This document shows, one piece after another, positions 1 to 7,470 of a stretch of 35,532 nucleotides of DNA (position 1 is the first letter of the stretch; each line of letters begins with the position of its first letter). Made by a program: the position numbers and the translations under genes. This DNA comes from CBDCNH01 sp965219015 (GTDB lineage: Bacteria; Pseudomonadota; Alphaproteobacteria; Rhodobacterales; Rhodobacteraceae): NCBI GenBank assembly GCA_965219015.1, contig CBDCNH010000003.1, positions 1 through 35,532 on the forward strand, written 5' to 3'. The notes beneath the pieces are model-generated. The model saw only the letters and a program-made list of their open reading frames with translations, searched no databases and was not told the DNA's origin.

Positions 1-393
1 GCGGCGGACCTCGACGGCTTCCTCGACGCGCTGGCCGCTACGACGGGCGTGCCCGCCGCGCGCACGGCGCTCCTCGGCTTCTCGCAGGGCACGATGATGG
101 CGCTGCACGTGGCGCCCCGCCGCGGGGAGGCGCTGGCGGGGGTCGCCGGGTTCTCCGGGCGGCTCCTCCTGCCCGAGCGGCTCGAGGCGGAGGCGCGCAC
201 ACGCCCGCCAGTGCTGCTCGTCCACGGCACCGCCGACCGGGTGGTGCTGCCCTTTCACCTGGCGGAGGCGGAAGGGGGGCTCCGCGCGGCGGGCTTCGCG
301 GTCGAGGCGATGACGAGTCCCGGCACCGCGCACGGCATCGCCCCCGACGGGCTTGCGCGGGCGGCGGCGTTCCTCGCAGCCCGGCTGTCATGA
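1..393 (+). CDS. alpha/beta hydrolase, phospholipase/carboxylesterase type (3' part only)
   Basis: The reading frame is open from the first base, so the N-terminus lies outside the window; about 130 codons are present. The visible part carries the catalytic elements of a small serine carboxylesterase. The nucleophile elbow is GFSQG, the acid-residue loop is HGTADRVV with its Asp, and the catalytic His sits in GTAHGI close to the C-terminus. This order and spacing fit the acyl-protein thioesterase / YpfH-like family, which hydrolyses short carboxylic esters in the cytoplasm. The substrate cannot be told. The GTG at 49 falls inside the fold, before the nucleophile, and is unlikely to be the true start. 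The gene is followed by a 109-base gap before the HNH gene. Confidence 0.8.
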   Translation, partial: AADLDGFLDALAATTGVPAARTALLGFSQGTMMALHVAPRRGEALAGVAGFSGRLLLPERLEAEARTRPPVLLVHGTADRVVLPFHLAEAEGGLRAAGFAVEAMTSPGTAHGIAPDGLARAAAFLAARLS

Positions 394-448
394 GGGCGTA
401 GCGCAATCACGGTAAGGCGAGTGCGGCTCCAACGCTAAGGCACGGGGC

Positions 449-476
449 TTGTGCGGTCCGGGGCGCGATATATAGT
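449..476 (+). promoter_or_regulatory. possible sigma-70 promoter upstream of the HNH gene
   Basis: A TTGTGC hexamer (449-454) and a TATAGT hexamer (471-476) are separated by 16 bases. The second lies in a short AT-rich patch that stands out in this GC-rich DNA, 27 bases upstream of the ATG at 503. An AGGAG ribosome binding site follows at 491-495. The call rests on pattern only, and the -35 match is partial. Confidence 0.35.
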
Positions 477-502
477 CCCCCCCGAGAGGCAGGAGCGGCG
501 GC

Positions 503-1087
503 ATGGACGGCGACTTCAGGACGACATTCGTACGCGAACCGGCGGTCCTCCGGCATCACCCCGCACTTGTCCTCAACGCCGACTACCGGCCGCTCAGCTA
601 CTATCCGCTGTCGCTCTGGCCCTGGCAGGAGGCGGTGAAGGCCGCCTTCCTGGACCGCGTGACGATCATCGCCGAATACGACGCCGTGGTCCGCAGCCCG
701 ACCACGGAGATCCGCGTGCCCTCGGTCGTGGTCCTGAAGGAGTACGTCCGGCCGCAGAAGCGCGTCGCCTTCACCCGCTTCAACCTCTTCCTCCGCGACG
801 AGTTCTGCTGCCAGTATTGCGGCGCGCGGGGCGACCTGACGTTCGACCATGTGGTGCCGCGCTCGCGGGGCGGCATCACGAGCTGGGAGAACGTGGTCGC
901 GGCGTGCTCGCCCTGCAACCTCAAGAAGGGCTCGCGCACGCTGAAGCAGGTGGGCTTCGGGCTCCGGAAGCCGCCGCGGCAGCCCTCGCCCGAGGCGATG
1001 CAGAACCAGGGCCGCAAGTTCCCGCCGAACCACCTGCACGACAGCTGGCTCGACTTCCTCTACTGGGACGCCGAGCTCGAGGCCTGA
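503..1087 (+). CDS. HNH endonuclease family protein
   Basis: A 194-residue protein with a classic zinc-stabilised HNH nuclease domain in its second half. A CQYC knuckle (about residue 111) is followed by FDHVVPRSRGG with the catalytic His, then the Asn of SWENVV, and a second CSPCNLKK knuckle. The N-terminal half (VLNADYRPLSYYPLSLWPWQEAV) is the conserved leader of the chromosomal HNH proteins common in Alphaproteobacteria. Those are core genes rather than mobile ones, and their biological role is not established; DNA cleavage or repair is inferred. The ATG has AGGAG nine bases upstream. It is a single gene, followed 75 bases later by zwf. Confidence 0.88.
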   Translation: MDGDFRTTFVREPAVLRHHPALVLNADYRPLSYYPLSLWPWQEAVKAAFLDRVTIIAEYDAVVRSPTTEIRVPSVVVLKEYVRPQKRVAFTRFNLFLRDEFCCQYCGARGDLTFDHVVPRSRGGITSWENVVAACSPCNLKKGSRTLKQVGFGLRKPPRQPSPEAMQNQGRKFPPNHLHDSWLDFLYWDAELEA

Positions 1088-1162
1088 TCCGTCGGGGCGC
1101 CGGCCCTTGCCGGTCGCGGGCGGGCTGCTAGGGTGCCCCCCGCATCCCGGCGGGAGAGAAAG

Positions 1163-2665
1163 ATGGTTTCGCGTGTCATCCCGGTCGAGCCGTTCGACCT
1201 CGTGATCTTCGGCGGCTCGGGCGACCTCGCCCGCCGCAAGATCCTGCCCGGCCTCTACCGCCGCTTCGTCGCGGGCCAGGCGCCCGAGGAGATCCGCATC
1301 ATCGGCGCGGCACGTTCGGCGATGACCGACGACGAGTACCGCGCCTTCGCCCGCGACGCGATCGCGGAGTTCGTGAGCCCCGGCAAGCGCGAGGCGGAGC
1401 GCATCGAGGCCTTCGTCAAGCACTTGAGCTACATCGCCATCGACGCGAAGGGCGACGGCGGCTGGGACGCGCTCGCGAAGGCGATCCGGCCCGGCGTCAT
1501 CAAGGCGTTCTACTTCTCGGTCGCGCCCTCGCTCTTCGGCGACCTCGCGGAGCGGCTCCACACCCACCACATCGCCGACGAGCGCGCGCGCATCGTGGTC
1601 GAGAAGCCGTTCGGCCGCGACCTCGCCTCGGCGCAGGCGCTCAACGCCGTCCTCGCCGCGCATTTCGACGAGCACCAGATCTACCGCATCGACCACTACC
1701 TCGGGAAGGAGACGGTGCAGAACCTGATGGCGGTGCGTTTCGCCAACATCCTCTTCGAGCCGCTCTGGAAGTCGCAGTACGTCGACCACGTGCAGATCAC
1801 CGTGGCCGAGACCGTCGGCGTCGGCGGGCGGGGCGGCTACTACGACACCTCGGGCGCGATGCGCGACATGGTGCAGAACCACATGATGCAGCTTTTGTGC
1901 CTGATCGCGATGGAGCCGCCGAACATGTTCGAGGCCGACGCGGTGCGCGACGAGAAGCTGAAGGTGATCCGCGCGCTCGATCCCGTGCGCGCCGAGGACA
2001 TCGTGCGCGGCCAGTACCTCGGCAGCCACGGCAACGGGCGCGCGAAGCACCCCTTGCACCGCGCGAAGGGCCAGGTCGAGGAGGGCAGCTATCTCGACGA
2101 CGTGGAGAACCAGCAGTCGCGCACCGAGAGCTTCATCGCGATCAAGGCGAGCGTGTCGAACTGGCGCTGGGCGGGGACGCCGTTCTACCTCCGCACCGGC
2201 AAGAAGCTGCGCGCGCGGGCCTCCGAGATCGCGGTCGTGTTCAAGGAGCCGCCGCACTCGATCTTCGAGCACGAGGAGGCCTGGAAGGCCAACACGCTGG
2301 TAATCCGGCTGCAGCCCAACGAGGGCATGGACCTCACGGTGATGATCAAGGAGCCGGGGCCGGGGGGGATGCGGCTCGTGCAGGTGCCGCTCGACATGTC
2401 GTTCGCCGAGGCCCTGGGCGAGGAGGGCACCGACATCCCCGACGCCTACGAGCGGCTCATCATGGACGTGATCCGCGGCAACCAGACGCTCTTCATGCGC
2501 GGCGACGAGGTCGAGGCGGCCTGGGCCTGGACCGACCCGATCATCGCGGGCTGGGAGGCGCGCGGCGACCGGCCCCGCGGCTACGACCCCGGCGCCTCCG
2601 GCCCGGAGGACGCGCTGATGCTCCTGCACCGCGACGGCCGCCGCTGGCGCGAGATCCGGGAATGA
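1163..2665 (+). CDS. zwf: glucose-6-phosphate 1-dehydrogenase
   Basis: This enzyme oxidises glucose 6-phosphate to 6-phosphogluconolactone with NAD(P)+ in the cytoplasm. The 500-residue product has the usual family length. Visible motifs are the dinucleotide fingerprint GGSGDLARRK near the N-terminus, EKPFGRDL, the active-site signature RIDHYLGKE, and the C-terminal substrate region RGNQTLFMRGDEVEAAW. The open frame extends back to 1133, but the ATG at 1163 is preferred because GGGAGAG lies just upstream and the protein then begins like its homologues. Its stop overlaps the pgl start (ATGA, 2662-2665), so translation is probably coupled. With pgl and pgi it forms the carbohydrate-entry operon typical of Rhodobacterales, which mostly use the Entner-Doudoroff route. 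Confidence 0.96.
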   Translation: MVSRVIPVEPFDLVIFGGSGDLARRKILPGLYRRFVAGQAPEEIRIIGAARSAMTDDEYRAFARDAIAEFVSPGKREAERIEAFVKHLSYIAIDAKGDGGWDALAKAIRPGVIKAFYFSVAPSLFGDLAERLHTHHIADERARIVVEKPFGRDLASAQALNAVLAAHFDEHQIYRIDHYLGKETVQNLMAVRFANILFEPLWKSQYVDHVQITVAETVGVGGRGGYYDTSGAMRDMVQNHMMQLLCLIAMEPPNMFEADAVRDEKLKVIRALDPVRAEDIVRGQYLGSHGNGRAKHPLHRAKGQVEEGSYLDDVENQQSRTESFIAIKASVSNWRWAGTPFYLRTGKKLRARASEIAVVFKEPPHSIFEHEEAWKANTLVIRLQPNEGMDLTVMIKEPGPGGMRLVQVPLDMSFAEALGEEGTDIPDAYERLIMDVIRGNQTLFMRGDEVEAAWAWTDPIIAGWEARGDRPRGYDPGASGPEDALMLLHRDGRRWREIRE

Positions 2666-3333
2666 ACCTCGTCGAGTACCCCGACCGCGAGCTGATGATG
2701 ATGCAGGTCGCGAACGTCCTCGCGAGCGAGATCGGGAGCTGCCTGCGCCTGCACCCGAGCGCCACCGTCTGCCTGCCGGGCGGCCGCACGCCCGCGCCGG
2801 TCTACGACATCCTGTCGGGCGTGGACCTCGACTGGTCGCGGGTGTTCGTCATGCTCAACGACGAGCGCTGGGTGCCCGAGACGTCCGAACGGTCGAACAC
2901 GCGGACGCTGCGCGAGCGGCTCCTCGTCGGCCGGGCCGAGGCCGCGACGTTGCTCCCGCTCTACGCCGATGCGCCCGAACCCGAGGACGCGCTGGAGGGG
3001 CTCGTCGCGGGGCTCGACGGGCACCTGCCGATCTCGGTGCTGATGCTCGGGATGGGCGACGACATGCACACCGCCTCGCTCTTCCCCGGCGCCGACCGGC
3101 TCGCCGACGCCCTGAGCGCGGACGCGCCGCCGCTGATGGCCTTGCGCGCCGAGGCCGCCGGCGAGCCGCGCGTCACCGTCACAGCCCCGGTCCTGCGCGC
3201 CGCGATGAGCACGCACGTCCTCATCACCGGCCCCGAGAAGCGCGCGGCGCTCGACCGCGCGCGCGGGCTCGACCCCATCGAGGCGCCGATCCGCACGGTC
3301 TGGGCCAATGCCACGGTCCATTGGGCCGCCTGA
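2662..3333 (+). CDS. pgl: 6-phosphogluconolactonase
   Basis: Hydrolyses 6-phosphogluconolactone, the product of the upstream zwf enzyme, to 6-phosphogluconate in the cytoplasm. The product is 223 residues, normal for the DevB/Pgl family (NagB-like fold). Recognisable motifs are LPGGRTPAPVY near residue 36, MLNDERWVP near residue 66, and LGMGDDMHTASLFPG near residue 132. In the last motif, Asp-Asp-Met-His replaces the more common Asp-Gly-His pattern, but the His and the rest of the motif are kept. The frame is open far upstream, antiparallel to nothing useful, so the start is set by the 4-base ATGA overlap with zwf. A 11-base gap leads to pgi. Confidence 0.94.
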   Translation: MNLVEYPDRELMMMQVANVLASEIGSCLRLHPSATVCLPGGRTPAPVYDILSGVDLDWSRVFVMLNDERWVPETSERSNTRTLRERLLVGRAEAATLLPLYADAPEPEDALEGLVAGLDGHLPISVLMLGMGDDMHTASLFPGADRLADALSADAPPLMALRAEAAGEPRVTVTAPVLRAAMSTHVLITGPEKRAALDRARGLDPIEAPIRTVWANATVHWAA

Positions 3334-3344
3334 GAGGACATGCC

Positions 3345-4940
3345 ATGACCACCCGCGACGACCTCGCCGCCCGCGCCCGCGCCACCGAGGACCGCGCGAT
3401 CCTCGACCTCTTCGACGACGCCCGCGCGGAGGACTTCTCCGCGCGGCAGGGCGACATGCTCTTCGACTACTCGAAGACCAACATCGACGCCGAGACCCGC
3501 GCGCTCCTCCTCCGCCTCGCCGAGGAGGCGGGCGTCGCCGCCCGGCGCGACGCGATGTTCGGGGGCGCCAAGATCAACGAGACCGAGGGCCGCGCGGTCC
3601 TCCACACGGCGCTTCGCAACCTCGACGGCGCCGTCGAGGTCGACGGCCGCGACGTGATGCCCGGCGTCCGCGAGACGCTCGGGCGCATGGAGGCCTTCGC
3701 CGAGGCGGTGCGCTCGGGTGCCTTCGCGGGGCAGGGCGGCCCAATCACCGACGTGGTCAACATCGGCATCGGCGGCTCGGACCTCGGGCCCGCGATGGCC
3801 TGCCTCGCGCTCGCGCCCTACCACGACGGGCCGCGCACGCATTTCGTCTCGAACGTCGATGGCGCGCACATCCACGACACGCTCGCGGGCCTCGACCCCG
3901 CGACGACGCTGGTGATCGTCGCCTCCAAGACCTTCACCACGATCGAGACGATGACCAACGCCGAGACCGCGCGCGCCTGGATGGCGCGGACCGTCGCCGA
4001 CCCCGCCGCGCAGTTCGCCGCCGTCTCCTCCGCCGTCGCCAAGACCTCCGCCTTCGGCATCGACGAGGCCCGCGTCTTCGGCTTCGAGGACTGGGTCGGC
4101 GGGCGCTATTCGCTCTGGGGGCCGATCGGGCTCTCGATCCTCCTCGCCGTCGGGCCCGCCGACTTCCGCGCCTTCCTCGCCGGCGGCGCCGCGATGGACC
4201 GGCACTTCCGCGAGACGCCGTTCGAGGCGAACCTGCCGGTGCTCCTCGGCCTCGTCGGCTACTGGCACAACCAGATCTGCGGCCATGCCACCCGCGCCGT
4301 GCTCCCCTACGACCAGCGCCTCCTGCGCCTGCCCGCCTACCTGCAGCAGCTCGAGATGGAATCGAACGGCAAGCGCGTGGCGATGGACGGCACGACGCTG
4401 ACGGAGAACTCCGGCCCGGTGGTCTGGGGCGAGCCCGGCACCAACGGGCAGCATGCGTTCTACCAGCTCATCCACCAGGGCACGCGCGTGATCCCCTGCG
4501 AGTTCATGCTCGCGGCGCGCGGCCACGAGCCCGACCTCGCGCACCAGCACCGGCTCCTCGCCGCCAACTGCCTCGCGCAGTCCGAGGCGCTGATGCGCGG
4601 CCGGCCTTTCGAGACGGCGCTGAAGCTGATGGCCGACCGCGGGCTCGAGGGCGCCGTGGCCGAGCGCCAGGCCCGCCACCGCGTCTTTCCCGGCAACCGG
4701 CCCTCGACGACGCTCCTCTACCCGATGCTGACGCCGGACACGCTCGGCCGCATCGTGGCGCTCTACGAGCACCGCGTGTTCGTCGAAGGCACGATCCTCG
4801 GCATCAACAGCTACGACCAGTGGGGCGTCGAGCTCGGCAAGGAACTCGCCGTGGCACTGACCCCGATCCTCGAGGGCAAGGCGAGCGCCGACGCCAAGGA
4901 CGGCTCGACGCGGATGCTGGTGCGGGAGGTGATGGGGTAG
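3345..4940 (+). CDS. pgi: glucose-6-phosphate isomerase
   Basis: Interconverts glucose 6-phosphate and fructose 6-phosphate. The 531-residue product contains the family signatures: NIGIGGSDLGPAM near residue 140, the sugar-phosphate loop SKTFTTIET, the catalytic Glu region EMESNGKR, GTNGQHAFYQLIHQG with the catalytic His, and NSYDQWGVELGK near the C-terminus with the catalytic Lys. The ATG at 3345 has GAGAGGA upstream and follows the pgl stop by 11 bases; the frame is open back to 3321, but that would overlap pgl. It is the last gene of the zwf-pgl-pgi operon. The base composition changes abruptly to AT-rich right after its stop. Confidence 0.96.
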   Translation: MTTRDDLAARARATEDRAILDLFDDARAEDFSARQGDMLFDYSKTNIDAETRALLLRLAEEAGVAARRDAMFGGAKINETEGRAVLHTALRNLDGAVEVDGRDVMPGVRETLGRMEAFAEAVRSGAFAGQGGPITDVVNIGIGGSDLGPAMACLALAPYHDGPRTHFVSNVDGAHIHDTLAGLDPATTLVIVASKTFTTIETMTNAETARAWMARTVADPAAQFAAVSSAVAKTSAFGIDEARVFGFEDWVGGRYSLWGPIGLSILLAVGPADFRAFLAGGAAMDRHFRETPFEANLPVLLGLVGYWHNQICGHATRAVLPYDQRLLRLPAYLQQLEMESNGKRVAMDGTTLTENSGPVVWGEPGTNGQHAFYQLIHQGTRVIPCEFMLAARGHEPDLAHQHRLLAANCLAQSEALMRGRPFETALKLMADRGLEGAVAERQARHRVFPGNRPSTTLLYPMLTPDTLGRIVALYEHRVFVEGTILGINSYDQWGVELGKELAVALTPILEGKASADAKDGSTRMLVREVMG

Positions 4941-4945
4941 GGCGG

Positions 4946-4961
4946 TGGAGTGGGATAAAGG
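4946..4961. repeat. imperfect copy of the tRNA-Gly 3' end (possible attachment site)
   Basis: The 16 bases here match the outer 16 bases of the tRNA-Gly gene as read on the plus strand (6268-6283) at 12 positions, in the same orientation. The match lies at the point where composition changes from GC-rich to AT-rich, five bases after the pgi stop. A site-specific integration at the tRNA 3' end would leave this layout, but four mismatches make chance a real alternative. Confidence 0.25.
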
Positions 4962-5009
4962 TAACTATTTAATATGATCTACAGTTGTAGCAATTTGGAT
5001 TTGGTGGCA

Positions 5010-6203
5010 TCAAATTCTGTAGCTCTTTAGGGCGGCAAACTTAAAGGCATCGTTGACTTCGGAAGTAAGTAACTCTACCCATATCTTAGAATATGTATAA
5101 GCTTTGTAGGTCGTATGATATACACAGTATTTCCGATTTGTCTGATCCGGCTGTTGCACGCCTTTGCGTGGACGTACATTAAACTGGCGCCATGCTTGTG
5201 TGTGATTGCGTGAGGTAAATTTTTTGCCGGAACTTTGCTGAACAAGTGCAACGACTTCCTTTGGCCTATGCGGGTATAGATCGTCGGCCAACCTATCTTG
5301 GACAAGAACATTATGAATGGCCTTGCCCTCTGCTGAGTCAGGCCGAAAGAACTGGAAGTGAGCGCGTGACTTCGTGACGGCGTCCAGCGTGTAAATTACG
5401 CGAAATTGATATTCAAGATCGTTAATTTCCGCGTCAGTCATGCTGCCGGTTAAGCGCGCATCAATTGCTTTAATATGAGCGGGAACCGCATAATTATTGA
5501 GCATTGAAATCTGTTCAATTTCCATGCTAGCAAATTGCAGAGCAAAGGAAATCTCATGCGAGAGCGTTAGTCGCTCGCCAAATAAGTCGCAGATCGTCTT
5601 GTCAAAATTCAAGCAACAGGCTTGGAACAGACTCAGCCATCGAGCGTCAGCTCGTCCAAGCAACTTATGCTCGACTTCGTCACGCAGTGTCTTCAGGCTA
5701 GTAAGATTATCTTTTACACCTTTGGATAACGGATTATCGTTTCGCTTAAGCATTTGGCTCAAAGACAGCGAAAATCCAGCGTCATCAATAATATTAATAC
5801 TTTTGCGATTATAGAATTCGTGAAGGAGGTATGTCCAGGCCACGTTGGCAAGGATTGCAAAGACCTCGGTCTTGAAACGAAGTGCGGGACTATTGAATAT
5901 CTGAACGGCAAGTACTATAGCCTCTCGTGCGCGAATAAGACGCTCATCGTCATAAAGATTCAATCCGGTTTTCTGATCGTACGAGTCCTTCTTAATCTTA
6001 AAGAATTCAACTTCCTCGTCGCTTGCAGCAATGATTGAAGAGTCTTGTTTGACGCCGGTTATCCGCCCACTGTTTATGGTCGCGTCTCGGCCAATGTTTA
6101 CAATAGCCTGAATATCTTGATTGCGCCATCCCTTGGCGAGGAGAGCCTTAACGATGGCCTTTTCCGAAGTTGTAAGCCCGCCACTCTTTTTCCGCATAAC
6201 CAT
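5010..6203 (-). CDS. DUF3644 domain-containing protein with HEPN-like motif
   Basis: A 397-residue protein. The N-terminal 50 residues look like a helix-turn-helix (SEKAIVKALLAKGWRNQDIQ, then a conserved NSGRI). The central part (about residues 89-210), with RAREAIVLAVQIFNSP and AILANVAWTYLLHEF, is what I recognise as DUF3644. Residues 174-179 read RDEVEH, an Rx4H pattern like that of HEPN ribonucleases. The C-terminal 150 residues are unassigned. The gene is visibly AT-rich with A/T-ending codons, unlike every neighbour, and starts 64 bases beyond the 3' end of tRNA-Gly on the same strand, so it is probably acquired. ATG at 6203 and ATG at 6197 are both possible starts. The function is unknown; an RNA-targeting defence or toxin role is inference from the motif and context. 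Confidence 0.75.
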   Translation of the reverse strand: MVMRKKSGGLTTSEKAIVKALLAKGWRNQDIQAIVNIGRDATINSGRITGVKQDSSIIAASDEEVEFFKIKKDSYDQKTGLNLYDDERLIRAREAIVLAVQIFNSPALRFKTEVFAILANVAWTYLLHEFYNRKSINIIDDAGFSLSLSQMLKRNDNPLSKGVKDNLTSLKTLRDEVEHKLLGRADARWLSLFQACCLNFDKTICDLFGERLTLSHEISFALQFASMEIEQISMLNNYAVPAHIKAIDARLTGSMTDAEINDLEYQFRVIYTLDAVTKSRAHFQFFRPDSAEGKAIHNVLVQDRLADDLYPHRPKEVVALVQQSSGKKFTSRNHTQAWRQFNVRPRKGVQQPDQTNRKYCVYHTTYKAYTYSKIWVELLTSEVNDAFKFAALKSYRI

Positions 6204-6249
6204 ACAACTAATCCCCGCGCGAATTACAAATGGCTTTAACGCGATGCCC

Positions 6250-6279
6250 CTTATAAATTGGAGACTTTGGAGCGGGTGA
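6250..6279 (-). promoter_or_regulatory. possible promoter of the DUF3644 gene, -35 inside the tRNA
   Basis: On the minus strand a TATAAG hexamer (6255-6250) lies about 47 bases upstream of the ATG at 6203. A TTCACC hexamer belonging to the tRNA acceptor/T-arm sequence lies 19 bases further upstream. The spacing is longer than ideal. Read-through from the tRNA transcript is an equally good explanation for expression. Confidence 0.25.
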
Positions 6280-6341
6280 AGGGAATCGAACCCTCGTCGT
6301 AAGCTTGGGAAGCTTCTGCTCTGCCATTGAGCTACACCCGC
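6268..6341 (-). tRNA. tRNA-Gly(CCC)
   Basis: On the minus strand the sequence folds as a complete 74-base tRNA. The 7-bp acceptor stem pairs GCGGGTG with CACCCGC. There is a D-arm, an anticodon stem with loop TTCCCAA, a T-arm with GGTTCGATTCC, a discriminator T, and an encoded CCA. The loop places CCC at positions 34-36, so the anticodon is CCC (codon GGG), like E. coli glyU and not the TCC isoacceptor. Its 3' end faces the AT-rich DUF3644 patch, the usual geometry for tRNA-targeted integration. Confidence 0.95.
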
Positions 6342-6547
6342 GGCACATGATGGGTAGCAACCCGGCGCGTGCCCGGCAAGCGGCTATTCGCGGGCGGACG
6401 GGCAGGACCTTGAGGGCCGGAAGGCTCGGAGAGATCGGTGGCTGCGGTCGCCGCCGTGGCGAGCGCCAGCCATCTTTTCGGTTTCGCAAGGATTGTCGTG
6501 GAAAAGGCGACGGGTGCGGTCGAGGCAGAGGCGAAAGTGACACGGGC

Positions 6548-6979
6548 ATGAGTGACGAACGCCCCGCTTCGATCCGGCAAGTGATCTGGCCGAAGCTCAC
6601 CACAAGAGCTTCGGCCCGCGCCTACGCCAGAGCCGGCGCCGTGCCGAGCATCATCGGGATCGTCGGCTTGGTGGTTGTGGTGCTCCTCGCCGGTCCGCAG
6701 ATCGTTCCCGGTGCGTGGCCCGCCCTTCTCTTTGACGGTGGCCTCGCCATCGTAGTCTGCGTCCTGACCTGGCGCGTCTTCATGCGAAGGGGCTTCTTCT
6801 CGTCCATCGCGCTCTTGTTGCTCTCCATCGCGAGGCTCCCGCTGCAGTTCCGCGAAGGCACACTCTCCCCCTTGGCGATCGCCTTCTGGGCGATCGGTGT
6901 CATGCTGCTGGTCAACTCCGTCCGCGCCCACTGGAAATTGCGCCGCGGGCTGTTCCCGGACGATCCGGCACCCGGATAG
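6548..6979 (+). CDS. hypothetical four-helix membrane protein
   Basis: A 143-residue protein with four predicted membrane segments: about residues 33-52 (SIIGIVGLVVVVLLAG), 57-77 (ALLFDGGLAIVVCVLTW), 82-98 (FSSIALLLLSIARL), and 105-124 (LAIAFWAIGVMLLVNSV). The last is followed by a basic tail. The topology suggests a small inner-membrane protein with both ends in the cytoplasm. The frame is open upstream to 6305 across the tRNA; the ATG at 6548 is chosen because hydrophobic coding sequence begins soon after it. I do not recognise a family. It is isolated, on the opposite strand to the tRNA. Confidence 0.6.
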   Translation: MSDERPASIRQVIWPKLTTRASARAYARAGAVPSIIGIVGLVVVVLLAGPQIVPGAWPALLFDGGLAIVVCVLTWRVFMRRGFFSSIALLLLSIARLPLQFREGTLSPLAIAFWAIGVMLLVNSVRAHWKLRRGLFPDDPAPG

Positions 6980-7414
6980 ACCTCGCCGTGCGTCGCTTCC
7001 GGGCTGCGCGGCGGCGCTTTTCGGTGCAACGGCGCGCAAGGCTCTCGGGCAGGGTTACGACCATTGCAGCGTTCGGTACGGTCCGGTGATGCGCGATCAA
7101 GAGGCGTTCTGGCTCGGGCCGCGGCTGGAGACCGAAGCGGCGGCGCGGCAGGCGGCGCGGGGGTCGCACCGTCTGCGTCGCGGTGATCGCCGCCACGTCC
7201 GTTGCGGTCCGGCGGATGTGGCGCTGACGTCGCCGGCACGCGGCGCTCGCCCTCCACGTGCTGACCTTCGGCTTGAGCGACTGGGCGGTGGCCGTGGCCC
7301 GGACGGCGGTGTCCTGGCTCGCGCTCTGCGCCATCCCGAGCCCGGTTCGTTCCGTCCGGGGTCGCCGGAGGCTGCACCGCGCGCGGGTCCCGGATGCGCC
7401 GGCACCGGCATGGC
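6980..7414. other. 435-base stretch without a recognisable gene
   Basis: No convincing start or family was found on either strand. On the plus strand, one frame from about 7165 to 7345 reads as two hydrophobic segments (around CVAVIAATSVAV, and HVLTFGLSDWAVAVARTAVS) separated by a TGA near 7228. It could be the residue of a small membrane protein. The long frames on both strands here are the stop-poor frames expected in GC-rich DNA. Confidence 0.4.
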
Positions 7415-7446
7415 AAAAGGCCGCCCTGCGAGCAGGACGGCCCCCT
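7415..7446 (-). terminator. rho-independent terminator after the fasciclin genes
   Basis: On the minus strand, an 11-bp GC-rich stem (GGCCGTCCTGC against GCAGGGCGGCC, one G-U pair, short loop) is followed directly by TTTT. It lies 25 bases past the stop of the fasciclin gene at 7471, where the minus-strand gene run ends. Confidence 0.8.
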
Positions 7447-7470
7447 CTGCCCCAATGCTGGTGGGGACGG

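Noticed and set aside
407..2629. A 740-codon open frame on the minus strand across the HNH and zwf genes, and similar long antisense frames opposite pgi, TRAP permease and both Mo-hydroxylase operons.
   Set aside because: They lie opposite strongly conserved genes, have biased composition (Arg, His, Ala, Asp, Val repeats) and no recognisable domain. They come from the lack of stops in very GC-rich DNA.
4946..4961. A firm attachment-site call.
   Set aside because: Four mismatches in 16 bases and no integrase. It is kept only as a low-confidence repeat.
5497..6038. Small plus-strand open frames inside the AT-rich patch.
   Set aside because: They are antisense to the DUF3644 gene, have no ribosome binding site and no recognisable protein.
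6268..6341. Assignment as tRNA-Gly(TCC).
   Set aside because: The loop TTCCCAA places CCC at positions 34-36. Reading it as TCC would shift the anticodon loop by one and break the stem.
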